A stretch of 64,000 bases of DNA, from positions 2,356,001-2,420,000 of the forward strand of contig NZ_CP010951.1 in the NCBI RefSeq assembly GCF_001580455.1, given 5' to 3'. Of the stretch, positions 40,206 to 47,376 are shown in pieces (the first letter of the stretch is position 1; each line of letters starts with the position of its first letter). The notes below the pieces were generated by a model. That model was not told the origin of the DNA and made no database searches. It saw only the letters and a program-made list of their open reading frames with translations. The translations under genes were made by a program, and so were the position numbers. The DNA is from Ramlibacter tataouinensis. Its GTDB lineage: Bacteria > Pseudomonadota > Gammaproteobacteria > Burkholderiales > Burkholderiaceae_C.

Positions 40206-42454
40206 ACGGCGTGGCGACCCCGGCGTCCTCCCGGACCGCGCTGCGCAGCTCGCGCGCGTTCCGCTGGGCGGTGGGGGTGGGCGCGGCCATCATGGTGGCG
40301 ATCGCCATCGTGCTGATGTTCCTGCTCACGCAGGCCACCAACAACCGCGAGCTGTACGAGCGCAACTACGGCCGCCTGTTCGTCATCAACGTGGTGGTGG
40401 CCGGCATCCTGCTGCTGGTGATCGGCTGGATCGCGCTGCGCCTGCTCACGCGCCTGCGGCGCGGCAAGTTCGGCAGCCGCCTGCTGGTCAAGCTGGCCGC
40501 GATCTTCGCCCTGGTCGGGTTCATGCCCGGCCTGCTGATCTACGTGGTGTCCTACCAGTTCGTGTCGCGCTCGATCGAGAGCTGGTTCGACGTCAAGGTG
40601 GAAGGCGCGCTCGACGCCGGCCTGAACCTCGGGCGGGTCACCCTCGACACCCTGGCCAACGACCTGGCCGGCAAGACCCGCAACGCCGCGCTGCAACTGG
40701 CTGAGACGCCGGACACCTCGGTGCCGCTGGCGCTGGAGCGGCTGCGCGAGCAGCTGTCGGCCAGCGACCTGATCCTGTGGAGCGGCAATGGCCAGCTGAT
40801 CGCCAGCGCCGGCCAAACGCGGTTCCTGGTCAATCCGGAGCGCATCACGCAGCAGCAGCTGCGCAGCGTGCGCTCGCAACGCACGATGGCCGTGATCGAG
40901 GGCCTGGACGAGCCGGCGCCCGGCACCGCATCGAACGCCCGCATCAAGGCGCTGGCCGTCGTGGCGCCATCGGGCGTGGGCTCCTTCGGCGAGCCGCGCG
41001 TGCTGCAGGCCACGCAGCCGCTGCCGGCCGGGCTGGTGGCCAACGCCATCGCGGTGCAGGAGGCCAACCGCGAGTACCAGGAGCGGGCGCTGGCGCGCGA
41101 GGGCCTGCGCCGCATGTACATCGGCACGCTGACCCTGAGCCTGATCCTGGCGGTGATCGGCGCCGTGCTGCTGGCGGTCGTGCTGGGCAACCAGCTCGCG
41201 CGCCCGCTGCTGCTGCTGGCCGCGGGCGTGCGCGAGGTGGCCGCCGGCGACCTCAGTCCCAAGCCGGCGCTGCAGGGCAAGGACGAACTCGGCGGACTCA
41301 CCCGGTCGTTTGCGCAGATGACGCAGCAACTCGCCGACGCGCGCGCCGCGGTCGAAAAGAGCATGGGGCAGGTGAGCGCTGCGCGCGCCAACCTGCAGAC
41401 CATCCTGGACAACCTGACGGCCGGCGTGGTGGTGCTCGACGAGCAGGGCAAGATCCAGGCGTCCAATCCCGGCGCGACGCGCATCCTGCGCGTGCCGCTG
41501 GCGGCCTGGGAGGGCCAGCCGCTGGCGGCGGTGCAGGGCCTGGAGAGCTTCGGCCAGGCCGTGCAGCAGCAGTTCGACGACTACATGGCCGAGCGCAAGC
41601 TGCACGCGCTGGACCACTGGCAGCAATCCTTCGAGTTGAACGCGGGCACGCCGGACACCGTCACCCTGGTCGCCCGCGGCGCCGAGATGCCGGGCAACGC
41701 GCGGCTGCTGGTGTTCGACGACATCTCCGAGATCGTGTCGGCGCAGCGCGCCCAGGCCTGGGGCGAAGTGGCGCGCCGCCTGGCGCACGAGATCAAGAAT
41801 CCGCTGACGCCGATCCAGCTGTCGGCCGAGCGGCTTGAAATGAAACTGACCGGCAAGCTGGCCTCCGCCGAGCAGGCGGTGCTGGCCAAGTCGGTCCGGA
41901 CCATCGTCGACCAGGTCGATGCCATGAAGCGCCTGGTCAACGAGTTCCGCGACTATGCGCGTCTGCCGGCCGCCGAACTCAAGCCGATGGACCTCAACCG
42001 GCTGGTCGGCGACGTGCTGGCGCTGTACGCGCGCGAGGGCGCCGACGGCGACCCGGCCCACGTGCCGGTGCACCTGCAGCTTGATCCCGACTGCCCGAAA
42101 ATCATGGGCGACGAACACCAGTTGCGGCAGGTGATTCACAACCTGTTGCAAAACGCCCAGGACGCCACCGAGGGGCGCCCGCTGCGCGAGGTCAAGGTCC
42201 TGACCGAATGGCACGAGAAGTCCCGGCGAGTGCGCCTGATCGTGCAGGATACCGGCACCGGCTTCGCCGATCACCTGCTGAAGCGCGCTTTTGAGCCCTA
42301 CGTCACGACCAAGGCCAAGGGGACGGGTCTTGGCCTCGCCGTCGTGAAAAAGATCGCGGATGACCACGGCGCGCGCGTCGATCTCAAGAATCGCCAGCAG
42401 GACGGGGCGATTTTGGGTGCCCAAGTGTCGCTATCATTCGCAGTTGCGGCTTAG
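40202..42454 (+). CDS. NtrY-like sensor histidine kinase
   Basis: A 750-residue membrane kinase. It has N-terminal membrane helices (three before about residue 110, one more at about 305-330), then HAMP (LAAGVREVAAGDLSPKPAL), PAS (about 400-500), HisKA with phosphorylated His529 in RRLAHEIKNPLTPIQLSAER, and HATPase_c (VIHNLLQNAQDAT, DTGTGF, GTGLGLAVVKKI). The layout equals NtrY of the nitrogen-related NtrYX system. The GTG start at 40202 couples it to DUF4390. The signal sensed is not known. Its partner regulator is 36 bases downstream. Confidence 0.92.
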   Translation: MNGVATPASSRTALRSSRAFRWAVGVGAAIMVAIAIVLMFLLTQATNNRELYERNYGRLFVINVVVAGILLLVIGWIALRLLTRLRRGKFGSRLLVKLAAIFALVGFMPGLLIYVVSYQFVSRSIESWFDVKVEGALDAGLNLGRVTLDTLANDLAGKTRNAALQLAETPDTSVPLALERLREQLSASDLILWSGNGQLIASAGQTRFLVNPERITQQQLRSVRSQRTMAVIEGLDEPAPGTASNARIKALAVVAPSGVGSFGEPRVLQATQPLPAGLVANAIAVQEANREYQERALAREGLRRMYIGTLTLSLILAVIGAVLLAVVLGNQLARPLLLLAAGVREVAAGDLSPKPALQGKDELGGLTRSFAQMTQQLADARAAVEKSMGQVSAARANLQTILDNLTAGVVVLDEQGKIQASNPGATRILRVPLAAWEGQPLAAVQGLESFGQAVQQQFDDYMAERKLHALDHWQQSFELNAGTPDTVTLVARGAEMPGNARLLVFDDISEIVSAQRAQAWGEVARRLAHEIKNPLTPIQLSAERLEMKLTGKLASAEQAVLAKSVRTIVDQVDAMKRLVNEFRDYARLPAAELKPMDLNRLVGDVLALYAREGADGDPAHVPVHLQLDPDCPKIMGDEHQLRQVIHNLLQNAQDATEGRPLREVKVLTEWHEKSRRVRLIVQDTGTGFADHLLKRAFEPYVTTKAKGTGLGLAVVKKIADDHGARVDLKNRQQDGAILGAQVSLSFAVAA

Positions 42455-42490
42455 CAACACATCCCTGCCGCGACGGAACGCTGCGAAAAC

Positions 42491-43189
42491 ATGGCAAACA
42501 TCCTGGTGGTCGACGACGAACTTGGCATTCGCGACCTGCTCTCTGAAATCCTCAACGACGAAGGCCACAACGTAGAGCTCGCTGAGAACGCGGCTCAGGC
42601 GCGCAGCGCGCGCCAGCGTGGCCGGCCCGACCTGGTCCTGCTGGATATCTGGATGCCCGACACCGACGGCGTGACGCTGCTCAAGGAGTGGTCCACCACC
42701 GGCCTGCTGTCCATGCCGGTGATCATGATGAGCGGCCACGCCACCATCGAGACGGCGGTGGAGGCCACCAAGATCGGCGCCCAGGCCTTCCTGGAAAAGC
42801 CGATCACCATGCAGAAGCTGCTCAAGGCCGTGGAAGCGGCCTTGACGCGCACTACCAGCGCCGCCGCGGCCGCCGCGCGCAAGCCCGGCCCCGTGATGAT
42901 GGCCGCCCCGCCGGCAGTGGAGCTCACCGTGGAAGCGGCCATGACCGGCGGCCAGAGCCTGCCGCCGGTGGTGGAAATGGGTCCGCAGGCGCGCCAGCTG
43001 TTCGAGCTGGACAAGCCGCTGCGCGACGCGCGCGACGAATTCGAGAAGTCCTACTTCGAGTTCCACTTGGCCAAGGAGGGCGGCTCCATGACCCGCGTGG
43101 CCGAAAAGACCGGCCTGGAGCGCACCCACCTCTATCGCAAATTGAAGCAGCTGGGCGTGGACCTCTCGAGGGGCAAGCGCAGCGCCTGA
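42491..43189 (+). CDS. NtrX-like response regulator lacking the AAA+ domain
   Basis: 232 residues. The receiver domain is 1-120 (VVDDE; phospho-acceptor Asp52 in LLDIWMPDTDG; Ser81; Lys103). An Ala/Pro-rich linker of about 50 residues follows. A Fis-type helix-turn-helix ends the protein (PLRDARDEFEKSYFEFHLAK, then MTRVAEKTGLERTHLYRKLK). The receiver and the DNA-binding end both look like NtrX, but the sigma-54-activating AAA+ module that lies between them in NtrX is missing. No GESGTGKE or GAFTGA motif is present. It therefore cannot activate sigma-54 in the usual way and probably acts as a repressor or sigma-70 activator. Confidence 0.88.
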   Translation: MANILVVDDELGIRDLLSEILNDEGHNVELAENAAQARSARQRGRPDLVLLDIWMPDTDGVTLLKEWSTTGLLSMPVIMMSGHATIETAVEATKIGAQAFLEKPITMQKLLKAVEAALTRTTSAAAAAARKPGPVMMAAPPAVELTVEAAMTGGQSLPPVVEMGPQARQLFELDKPLRDARDEFEKSYFEFHLAKEGGSMTRVAEKTGLERTHLYRKLKQLGVDLSRGKRSA

Positions 43190-43205
43190 TATAATTTCTG
43201 GCTCT

Positions 43206-43281
43206 GGCCCGGTAGCTCAGTTGGTAGAGCAGCGGATTGAAAATCCGCGTGTCGGTGGTTCGATTCCGCCCCAGGCCACCA
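43206..43281 (+). tRNA. tRNA-Phe (GAA)
   Basis: 76 bases. The anticodon loop TTGAAAA, D-arm and T-arm (GGTGG/CCGCC) are regular, and CCA is encoded. The acceptor GGCCCGG pairs with CCAGGCC, leaving a C5-A68 mismatch where C-G would be expected. This is the only complete Phe tRNA in the window; its 3' part recurs at 43436 and 44281. Confidence 0.93.
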
Positions 43282-43290
43282 CCATTCAAG

Positions 43291-43312
43291 AAAAAGCCCA
43301 CGCGGGCTTTTT
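43291..43312 (+). terminator. Hairpin terminator between tRNA-Phe and tRNA-Gly
   Basis: AAAAAGCCC (43291-43299), ACGC, GGGCTTTTT (43304-43312), ten bases after the tRNA-Phe CCA. Repeated at 44327-44348. Confidence 0.88.
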
Positions 43313-43322
43313 CTTCGACCCC

Positions 43323-43398
43323 GCGGGAATAGCTCAGTTGGTAGAGCGCAACCTTGCCAAGGTTGAGGTCGAGAGTTCGAGACTCTTTTCCCGCTCCA
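43323..43398 (+). tRNA. tRNA-Gly (GCC), copy 1
   Basis: 76 bases. The acceptor GCGGGAA pairs with TTCCCGC, the anticodon loop TTGCCAA gives GCC, and CCA is encoded. Identical to the copy at 44359-44434. Confidence 0.96.
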
Positions 43399-43435
43399 TC
43401 TCTATTTCTCATAGTCGCCACCTCGCGTCATTGTG

Positions 43436-43482
43436 GGATTGCAGATCCGCGTCTCGGTGGTTCGTTTTCGCCCCAGGCCGCC
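43436..43482 (+). pseudogene. Decayed tRNA-Phe 3' fragment
   Basis: 47 bases matching the tRNA-Phe from its anticodon stem to the CCA-proximal end at about 41 of 47 positions, without the 5' half. Substitutions fall in the anticodon loop, variable loop, T-loop and terminal CCA, so it cannot be functional. It keeps the same CCAGGCC acceptor strand as the intact gene. Confidence 0.8.
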
Positions 43483-43489
43483 AGGTTGG

Positions 43490-43522
43490 AAGCCCCTGAT
43501 CAGAAATGGTCAGGGGCTTTTT
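43490..43522 (+). terminator. Rho-independent terminator in the islet
   Basis: AAGCCCCTGA (43490-43499) and TCAGGGGCTT (43510-43519) ending in a run of five T. It directly follows the decayed tRNA-Phe fragment. Confidence 0.88.
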
Positions 43523-43743
43523 CCTTGTCCGGTTCGCTCACATGTCGTACTCGCGGCCCGCGTCGATCTGCGGTGGCTGACCTGTTGGCGGGCAACGAAC
43601 TGCAATCAAGATCTCCGCCCCGACATTCAGTTCTGGTCGCGCAGGTGTGGAAAGCTGGCCTCATTTCAGGCCTCAATCGGGAATATCAACTGAAGCACCG
43701 CTCAGACGCCCGTCTACAATTGCAACACTTTAAGGATGAGCTA

Positions 43744-44238
43744 GTGTTTCAGCGAATTTGTATGTGCGCCATGCTTGGCGCGTCTGTGTACCTGGTCGGC
43801 TGCGCCTCAATCGTTAACGGCCAGAATCAACCGGTCTCCGTCGAGACCCGCAACGATTCGGGTGTTGTCTCGGGCGCGACCTGCAAACTTTCGAACGACA
43901 AGGGTGCTTGGTTCGTGACGACACCAGGCTCCACCACCGTTCAAAGAAGCTATGAAGATTTGGCGGTGCACTGTACCAAAGAGGCCCATGAACCTGGTCT
44001 CGTTTCGGCAAAGTCCGGCACCAAGGCGATGGCCTTCGGCAACCTCCTCTTCGGAGGCGTAATCGGCGCGGCGGTGGATGTCGGTACCGGAGCGGCGTAC
44101 GACTATCCGTCTCTCATCACGGTGCTCATGGGCAAAACGAGCACCCTCGCGCCCGCAACGCCCGCAACGCCCGCAACGCCCGCAACGCCAGCGTCTGCTT
44201 CGATGGCCCCGGTCGCAGCGGGCGTGGCTAACAAGTAG
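43744..44238 (+). CDS. Putative lipoprotein with Ala-Thr-Pro repeat
   Basis: 164 residues. The GTG start has AAGGA seven bases upstream. A short signal (MCAMLGASVYLVGC) ends in a lipobox with Cys at about residue 19, so it is probably an outer-membrane lipoprotein. The body (IVNGQNQPVSVETRND, WFVTTPGSTTV, KAMAFGNLLFGGVIGAAVDV) has a Gly/Ala-rich hydrophobic segment. The C-terminus carries four ATP tripeptides encoded by a 9-bp tandem repeat. Function is unknown. Base composition is visibly less GC-rich than the neighbours, consistent with transfer. It is the only gene of the islet. Confidence 0.75.
   Translation: MFQRICMCAMLGASVYLVGCASIVNGQNQPVSVETRNDSGVVSGATCKLSNDKGAWFVTTPGSTTVQRSYEDLAVHCTKEAHEPGLVSAKSGTKAMAFGNLLFGGVIGAAVDVGTGAAYDYPSLITVLMGKTSTLAPATPATPATPATPASASMAPVAAGVANK
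44152..44187 (+). repeat. 9-bp tandem repeat (four copies)
   Basis: CCCGCAACG repeated four times without change at 44152-44187, in frame inside the lipoprotein gene, encoding Pro-Ala-Thr. It is likely to vary in length by slippage. Confidence 0.95.
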
Positions 44239-44280
44239 TCCACTTGCAGGCAGCGTCCACTCAGTCGATCGGGCGCGTCT

Positions 44281-44434
44281 AAATCCGCGTGTCGGTGGTT
44301 CCGCCCCAGGCCACCACCAATTCAAGAAAAAGCCCACGCGGGCTTTTTCTTCGACCCCGCGGGAATAGCTCAGTTGGTAGAGCGCAACCTTGCCAAGGTT
44401 GAGGTCGAGAGTTCGAGACTCTTTTCCCGCTCCA
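44281..44434 (+). repeat. Direct repeat copy 2 (tRNA-Phe remnant, terminator, tRNA-Gly)
   Basis: 154-base copy of 43241-43398. The tRNA-Phe part has lost CGATT of the T-loop and has no 5' half, so it is a remnant (44281-44316). The terminator (44327-44348) and tRNA-Gly are complete. Confidence 0.95.
44359..44434 (+). tRNA. tRNA-Gly (GCC), copy 2
   Basis: 76 bases, identical to 43323-43398, anticodon GCC, CCA encoded. Its expression would depend on read-through or a promoter inside the islet. Confidence 0.95.
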
Positions 44435-44452
44435 CGGATCTTCGCCGCAGCT

Positions 44453-45736
44453 TCAGGCTGCCGCTGCCAATCGCGGCCTGCGCGTCGCTAGGAAGCTCAC
44501 CGCCGCCACGATGCACAGCACCCCCGCCAGCAGGAAGGCCGGCGCGTAAGTGCCGATCGCATCGCGGCTGATGCCCGTGCCTACCGCCATCAAGCCGGCC
44601 GCCACGTGGTGCGATGCGAACACCCAGGCGAACACCGCGGGGCCCATGTCCGGACCGAAGGACTGCACCGTCAGGCGCACCGTGGGCGGCAGGGTGGCAA
44701 TGAAGTCCAGCCCGTAGATCACCGCGAACGTGAGCAGCGCGATGGTGGACACGTCGGCATACACCAGCCACACCAGCGCCACGCCGCGCAGGCCGTAGTA
44801 GACCGCCAGCAGCCAGCGGTTGTCGTAGCGGTCGGCCAGCCAGCCCGAGCCGATGGTGCCGATCATGTCGCACACCGCGATGACCGCCAGCAGCCATGCC
44901 GACACGCCGAGCGGCACGCCGATGTCGTTGCAGAAGGGCACCAGGTGCGCCTGCGTGAGTCCGAAACTGGAGACCCCGCAGATCCCGAAGGTGAACGCGA
45001 GCAGCCAGAACATGCGGCTTTTCGCGCCCGCCGCCAGCGCGCGCAGGCTCAGGTGCAGGAAGTTCGCCGTCGGAGCGGCGGGCACCGCCACCGGCGCTTC
45101 GGCGCCCAGCGGCTGAAGGCCGACTTCCTGCGGGCGATTGCGCGCCAGCCACAGGAACAGCAACCAGGTCAGCGTCGCGCCGATGGTGGGCACGAGCAGC
45201 GCAACGCGCCAGCTCCAGGCCTCGCTGATCCACGCCGCCAGCGGCATGAAGATCAGGGTGCCGGTCGCCACCGCGGATCCGAGCACCCCGACCGCCAGTC
45301 CGCGGTGCGTGACGAACCAGCGCGTCGGCACCACCGCCGTCAGCTGCATCGCGGTGATGCCCGGGGCCAGCCCGAGCAGGATGCCCATGCCGAGCCACAG
45401 CTCCCACTTGCTGGTCATGGTGATCGACATGAGCATGCCGGCCAGCAGCAGGGCCCCGGAGATCGCCGTCATGACCCGCGGCCCGTAGCGCAGCATCAGG
45501 CCGCCCGCGAGCGGCGCGCACAGCCCGAAGATCGCCAGGCGCAGTCCCTGCGGCGCGGCCAGCTCGCCGATGCTCCAGCCGAGCTCACGCGACATCGGCA
45601 GGATCAGCACCGCCGGCACGCCCAGGGCCGAGGTGATGAAGACCGAATACAGGAAGGTCAGCGCCAGCATCACCCACGCGTAGTGCAGGCGGGAAGAGGC
45701 AAACAGGGCAGGCAGCGCCGAGGAGGTGGCGGGCAT
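44453..45736 (-). CDS. MFS transporter
   Basis: A 427-residue inner-membrane protein with about 12 hydrophobic helices of the major facilitator superfamily. Landmarks are the A-motif-like RYGPRVMTAISG between helices 2 and 3 and DRYDNRWLLAVYYGLRG after helix 8. PTRWFVTHRGLAVGVLGSAVATG and GLTQAHLVPFCNDIGV resemble the monocarboxylate/OFA-type MFS group of Burkholderiales. The substrate is unknown. ATG 45736 has AAGGGGA upstream. It stands alone, convergent with the tRNA islet. Confidence 0.9.
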   Translation of the reverse strand: MPATSSALPALFASSRLHYAWVMLALTFLYSVFITSALGVPAVLILPMSRELGWSIGELAAPQGLRLAIFGLCAPLAGGLMLRYGPRVMTAISGALLLAGMLMSITMTSKWELWLGMGILLGLAPGITAMQLTAVVPTRWFVTHRGLAVGVLGSAVATGTLIFMPLAAWISEAWSWRVALLVPTIGATLTWLLFLWLARNRPQEVGLQPLGAEAPVAVPAAPTANFLHLSLRALAAGAKSRMFWLLAFTFGICGVSSFGLTQAHLVPFCNDIGVPLGVSAWLLAVIAVCDMIGTIGSGWLADRYDNRWLLAVYYGLRGVALVWLVYADVSTIALLTFAVIYGLDFIATLPPTVRLTVQSFGPDMGPAVFAWVFASHHVAAGLMAVGTGISRDAIGTYAPAFLLAGVLCIVAAVSFLATRRPRLAAAA

Positions 45737-45930
45737 GGGCAAGTCCCCTTTCGCCCGCGAGGGCGCGGTGTGGTCCAGGCAGCGGAGGGTAGCGGGACGG
45801 TCCGGACGCGTCAAATCGCCCCGGCTCAGCCGACCTTTCCCTACGAATGCTGTCGCGCCACCCTGACGCGGCCGGGCCAGCGCGGCGCAGAGCATCAAGG
45901 TCCTGTCCTTTCGACGAAAGGAAGGCCGAC

Positions 45931-46836
45931 ATGAAGTTCGCATCCAGGCTCATCGGGCTGCTGGGCGTGTTTCTGCTCTCGTGGTTCGCCCTCAGCGCCG
46001 GCGCGCAGCGGGCCGACAGCGAGCCCACGCTGGCGCAGATCTACCAGGCAGCCAACAGCGGCGAGCTGCAGAAGGCGCAGGGCCTGATCGACCAGGTGCT
46101 GAAGGCGCATCCGGATAGCGCGCGGGCGCACTACGTCAAGGCGGAACTGGCCGCGCGCGACAAGGACTTCAACCTCGCACGCGCCGAGTTGTCCGCCGCG
46201 GAAAGGCTCGCGCCGGGGCTGCCCTTCGCCAGGCCCGAGTCGGTGCAGGCCTTGCAGAACCAGATCAACGCGCCGCCGCGCGGGGGCTCGACCGGAGGGG
46301 GCGCTTCGCCCGCGCCGGCCGGCGCCGACCCCGGCCACAGTGCCGGCCGTTCCGCCACCGGCTTGGCCTGGGGCCTCGGCGGTTTGGTCGCGGCCGTCGT
46401 GGTCGTCGCCCTGGTGATGCGCCGCGCCGGCGCGGCGGTCCGGGCATTGGAAGGCGGCAGCGCCGGCGAAGCGACCCGGCCGGCGGCTCCCCATGAGCAG
46501 ACCGGACCCACGACCGGGCCAGGGGCAGCGGCGAATGCGCCGGGCCAAGGGCCGACGATCATGCGGGGACTGGGCGCCGGCTTGGCGGTGGGCGCCGGCG
46601 CGCTGGCCGCGCACGAGCTGGGGCGGCGCATCTTGGCGGAAGAAGGCCAGCCGGCGCCGGAGGGCCAGCGCACGGGCAGCATTCCGCCCGACCTCGACGC
46701 CATCGACGAAGGCATGCGGCGCAAGCTCAACACCGGAATGGGCGGCGAGAACTTCGGCATCGCCGATGACGTCGGCTGGGACGACGCCGGCGGCGCTGCG
46801 GCCGGTGATGCCGGCGGCGATGACTGGAATCCCTGA
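45931..46836 (+). CDS. Membrane protein with TPR-like periplasmic domain
   Basis: 301 residues, not assigned to a characterised family. A signal peptide (LIGLLGVFLLSWFALSAGAQ) is followed by a tetratricopeptide-like unit (LAQIYQAANSGELQKAQGLI, then HPDSARAHYVKAELAARDKD). After a Gly/Pro linker comes one membrane helix (LAWGLGGLVAAVVVVALVMRR, about 148-168). The C-terminus is Gly/Ala-rich and ends acidic (DVGWDDAGG...DDWNP). AAGGAAGG precedes ATG. Two small genes follow on the same strand and may form an operon with it. Confidence 0.75.
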   Translation: MKFASRLIGLLGVFLLSWFALSAGAQRADSEPTLAQIYQAANSGELQKAQGLIDQVLKAHPDSARAHYVKAELAARDKDFNLARAELSAAERLAPGLPFARPESVQALQNQINAPPRGGSTGGGASPAPAGADPGHSAGRSATGLAWGLGGLVAAVVVVALVMRRAGAAVRALEGGSAGEATRPAAPHEQTGPTTGPGAAANAPGQGPTIMRGLGAGLAVGAGALAAHELGRRILAEEGQPAPEGQRTGSIPPDLDAIDEGMRRKLNTGMGGENFGIADDVGWDDAGGAAAGDAGGDDWNP

Positions 46837-46941
46837 GCTCGCGCTATTCAGTCCGACAGCCGGATCCGACAAGCGCACGCGGCGCTCGCTGAACAATGCG
46901 CCGCCGGCCGCTCCCCACAATGGCTTGAAAGGAGAGCGGAC

Positions 46942-47184
46942 ATGCCAGACGATTCCACCCCGTTGGGCGATGCGATGACGCGTCGCTTTCCCCAGCAGAA
47001 GATTCCCGAGCCCGAACCAGGGTCGCCGGAGGCGGCCGAGCTCGAACAGGCGACCGACATCAGCCGCCGTCCCGGCCTGCCGGAGCATGCCCATCCCATC
47101 GATTTCGACGAGCAGGGCGAGCCTGAGCTTCCGGACGACCGCAGCGACCTGGGCGCGAAGCGGCCGAGCACGCAGCGGGGCTGA
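46942..47184 (+). CDS. Small acidic hypothetical protein
   Basis: An 80-residue protein rich in Pro/Glu/Asp (KIPEPEPGSPEAAELEQATD, then FDEQGEPELPDDRSD), predicted disordered, with no signal or membrane segment. GAAAGGAGAG lies before ATG at good distance. Not recognised. It follows the TPR protein by 105 bases and precedes another small gene by 3 bases. Confidence 0.62.
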   Translation: MPDDSTPLGDAMTRRFPQQKIPEPEPGSPEAAELEQATDISRRPGLPEHAHPIDFDEQGEPELPDDRSDLGAKRPSTQRG

Positions 47185-47187
47185 GTG

Positions 47188-47376
47188 ATGCCTCCCGATG
47201 TCCCGGCGCCGGAGAACGTTCCGCCGCTGAACAATCCTGATCCGCAGCCGGGCGATCCCAAGCCGACGGCGCCGCCGCCCGATGAGGAGCCCGGGCGACG
47301 CTACATACCGATCGATCTGCCGGGACAGCCGCACGCCCCCGAACGAGCGCTCGGCTCCGCCACAGGAAGCGGCTAG
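47188..47376 (+). CDS. Small proline-rich hypothetical protein
   Basis: A 62-residue protein with 18 or so prolines (MPPDVPAPENVPPLNNPDPQ, then PTAPPPDEEPGRRYIPIDLP), predicted disordered and cytoplasmic. Not recognised. The start could be GTG 47185 or ATG 47188; its ribosome site is weak. Composition resembles the preceding small protein, so they may be related parts of one unit. It is convergent with the hemerythrin gene, overlapping by 4 bases. Confidence 0.5.
   Translation: MPPDVPAPENVPPLNNPDPQPGDPKPTAPPPDEEPGRRYIPIDLPGQPHAPERALGSATGSG

Larger units (their letters stand above)
43241..43398 (+). repeat. Direct repeat copy 1 (tRNA-Phe 3' part, terminator, tRNA-Gly)
   Basis: 158 bases from the tRNA-Phe anticodon arm to the CCA end of tRNA-Gly. 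It is repeated at 44281-44434 with only a 5-base deletion (CGATT of the T-loop) and a one-base insertion. The repeat ends exactly at the tRNA-Gly CCA. Confidence 0.95.
43399..43743 (+). other. Non-coding left part of the tRNA islet
   Basis: 345 bases between tRNA-Gly copy 1 and the lipoprotein gene. It holds a decayed tRNA-Phe 3' part (43436-43482) and a hairpin terminator (43490-43522). The remainder is less GC-rich and holds no gene I can support. TACAAT at 43715-43720 is a possible -10 for the lipoprotein gene. Confidence 0.7.

Noticed and set aside
40070..42424. A 784-codon antisense frame opposite the NtrY-like kinase
   Set aside because: Shadow of the kinase gene; the plus-strand frame has all histidine-kinase motifs.
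43354..43743. N-terminal extension of the lipoprotein frame back into tRNA-Gly
   Set aside because: The extension reads through the tRNA and the decayed tRNA-Phe piece; the GTG at 43744 with AAGGA and a lipobox 19 codons later is a much better start.
44152..44187. Four 9-bp repeats considered as a CRISPR-like array
   Set aside because: Units are contiguous without spacers, in frame within a coding region, and far too short for CRISPR repeats.
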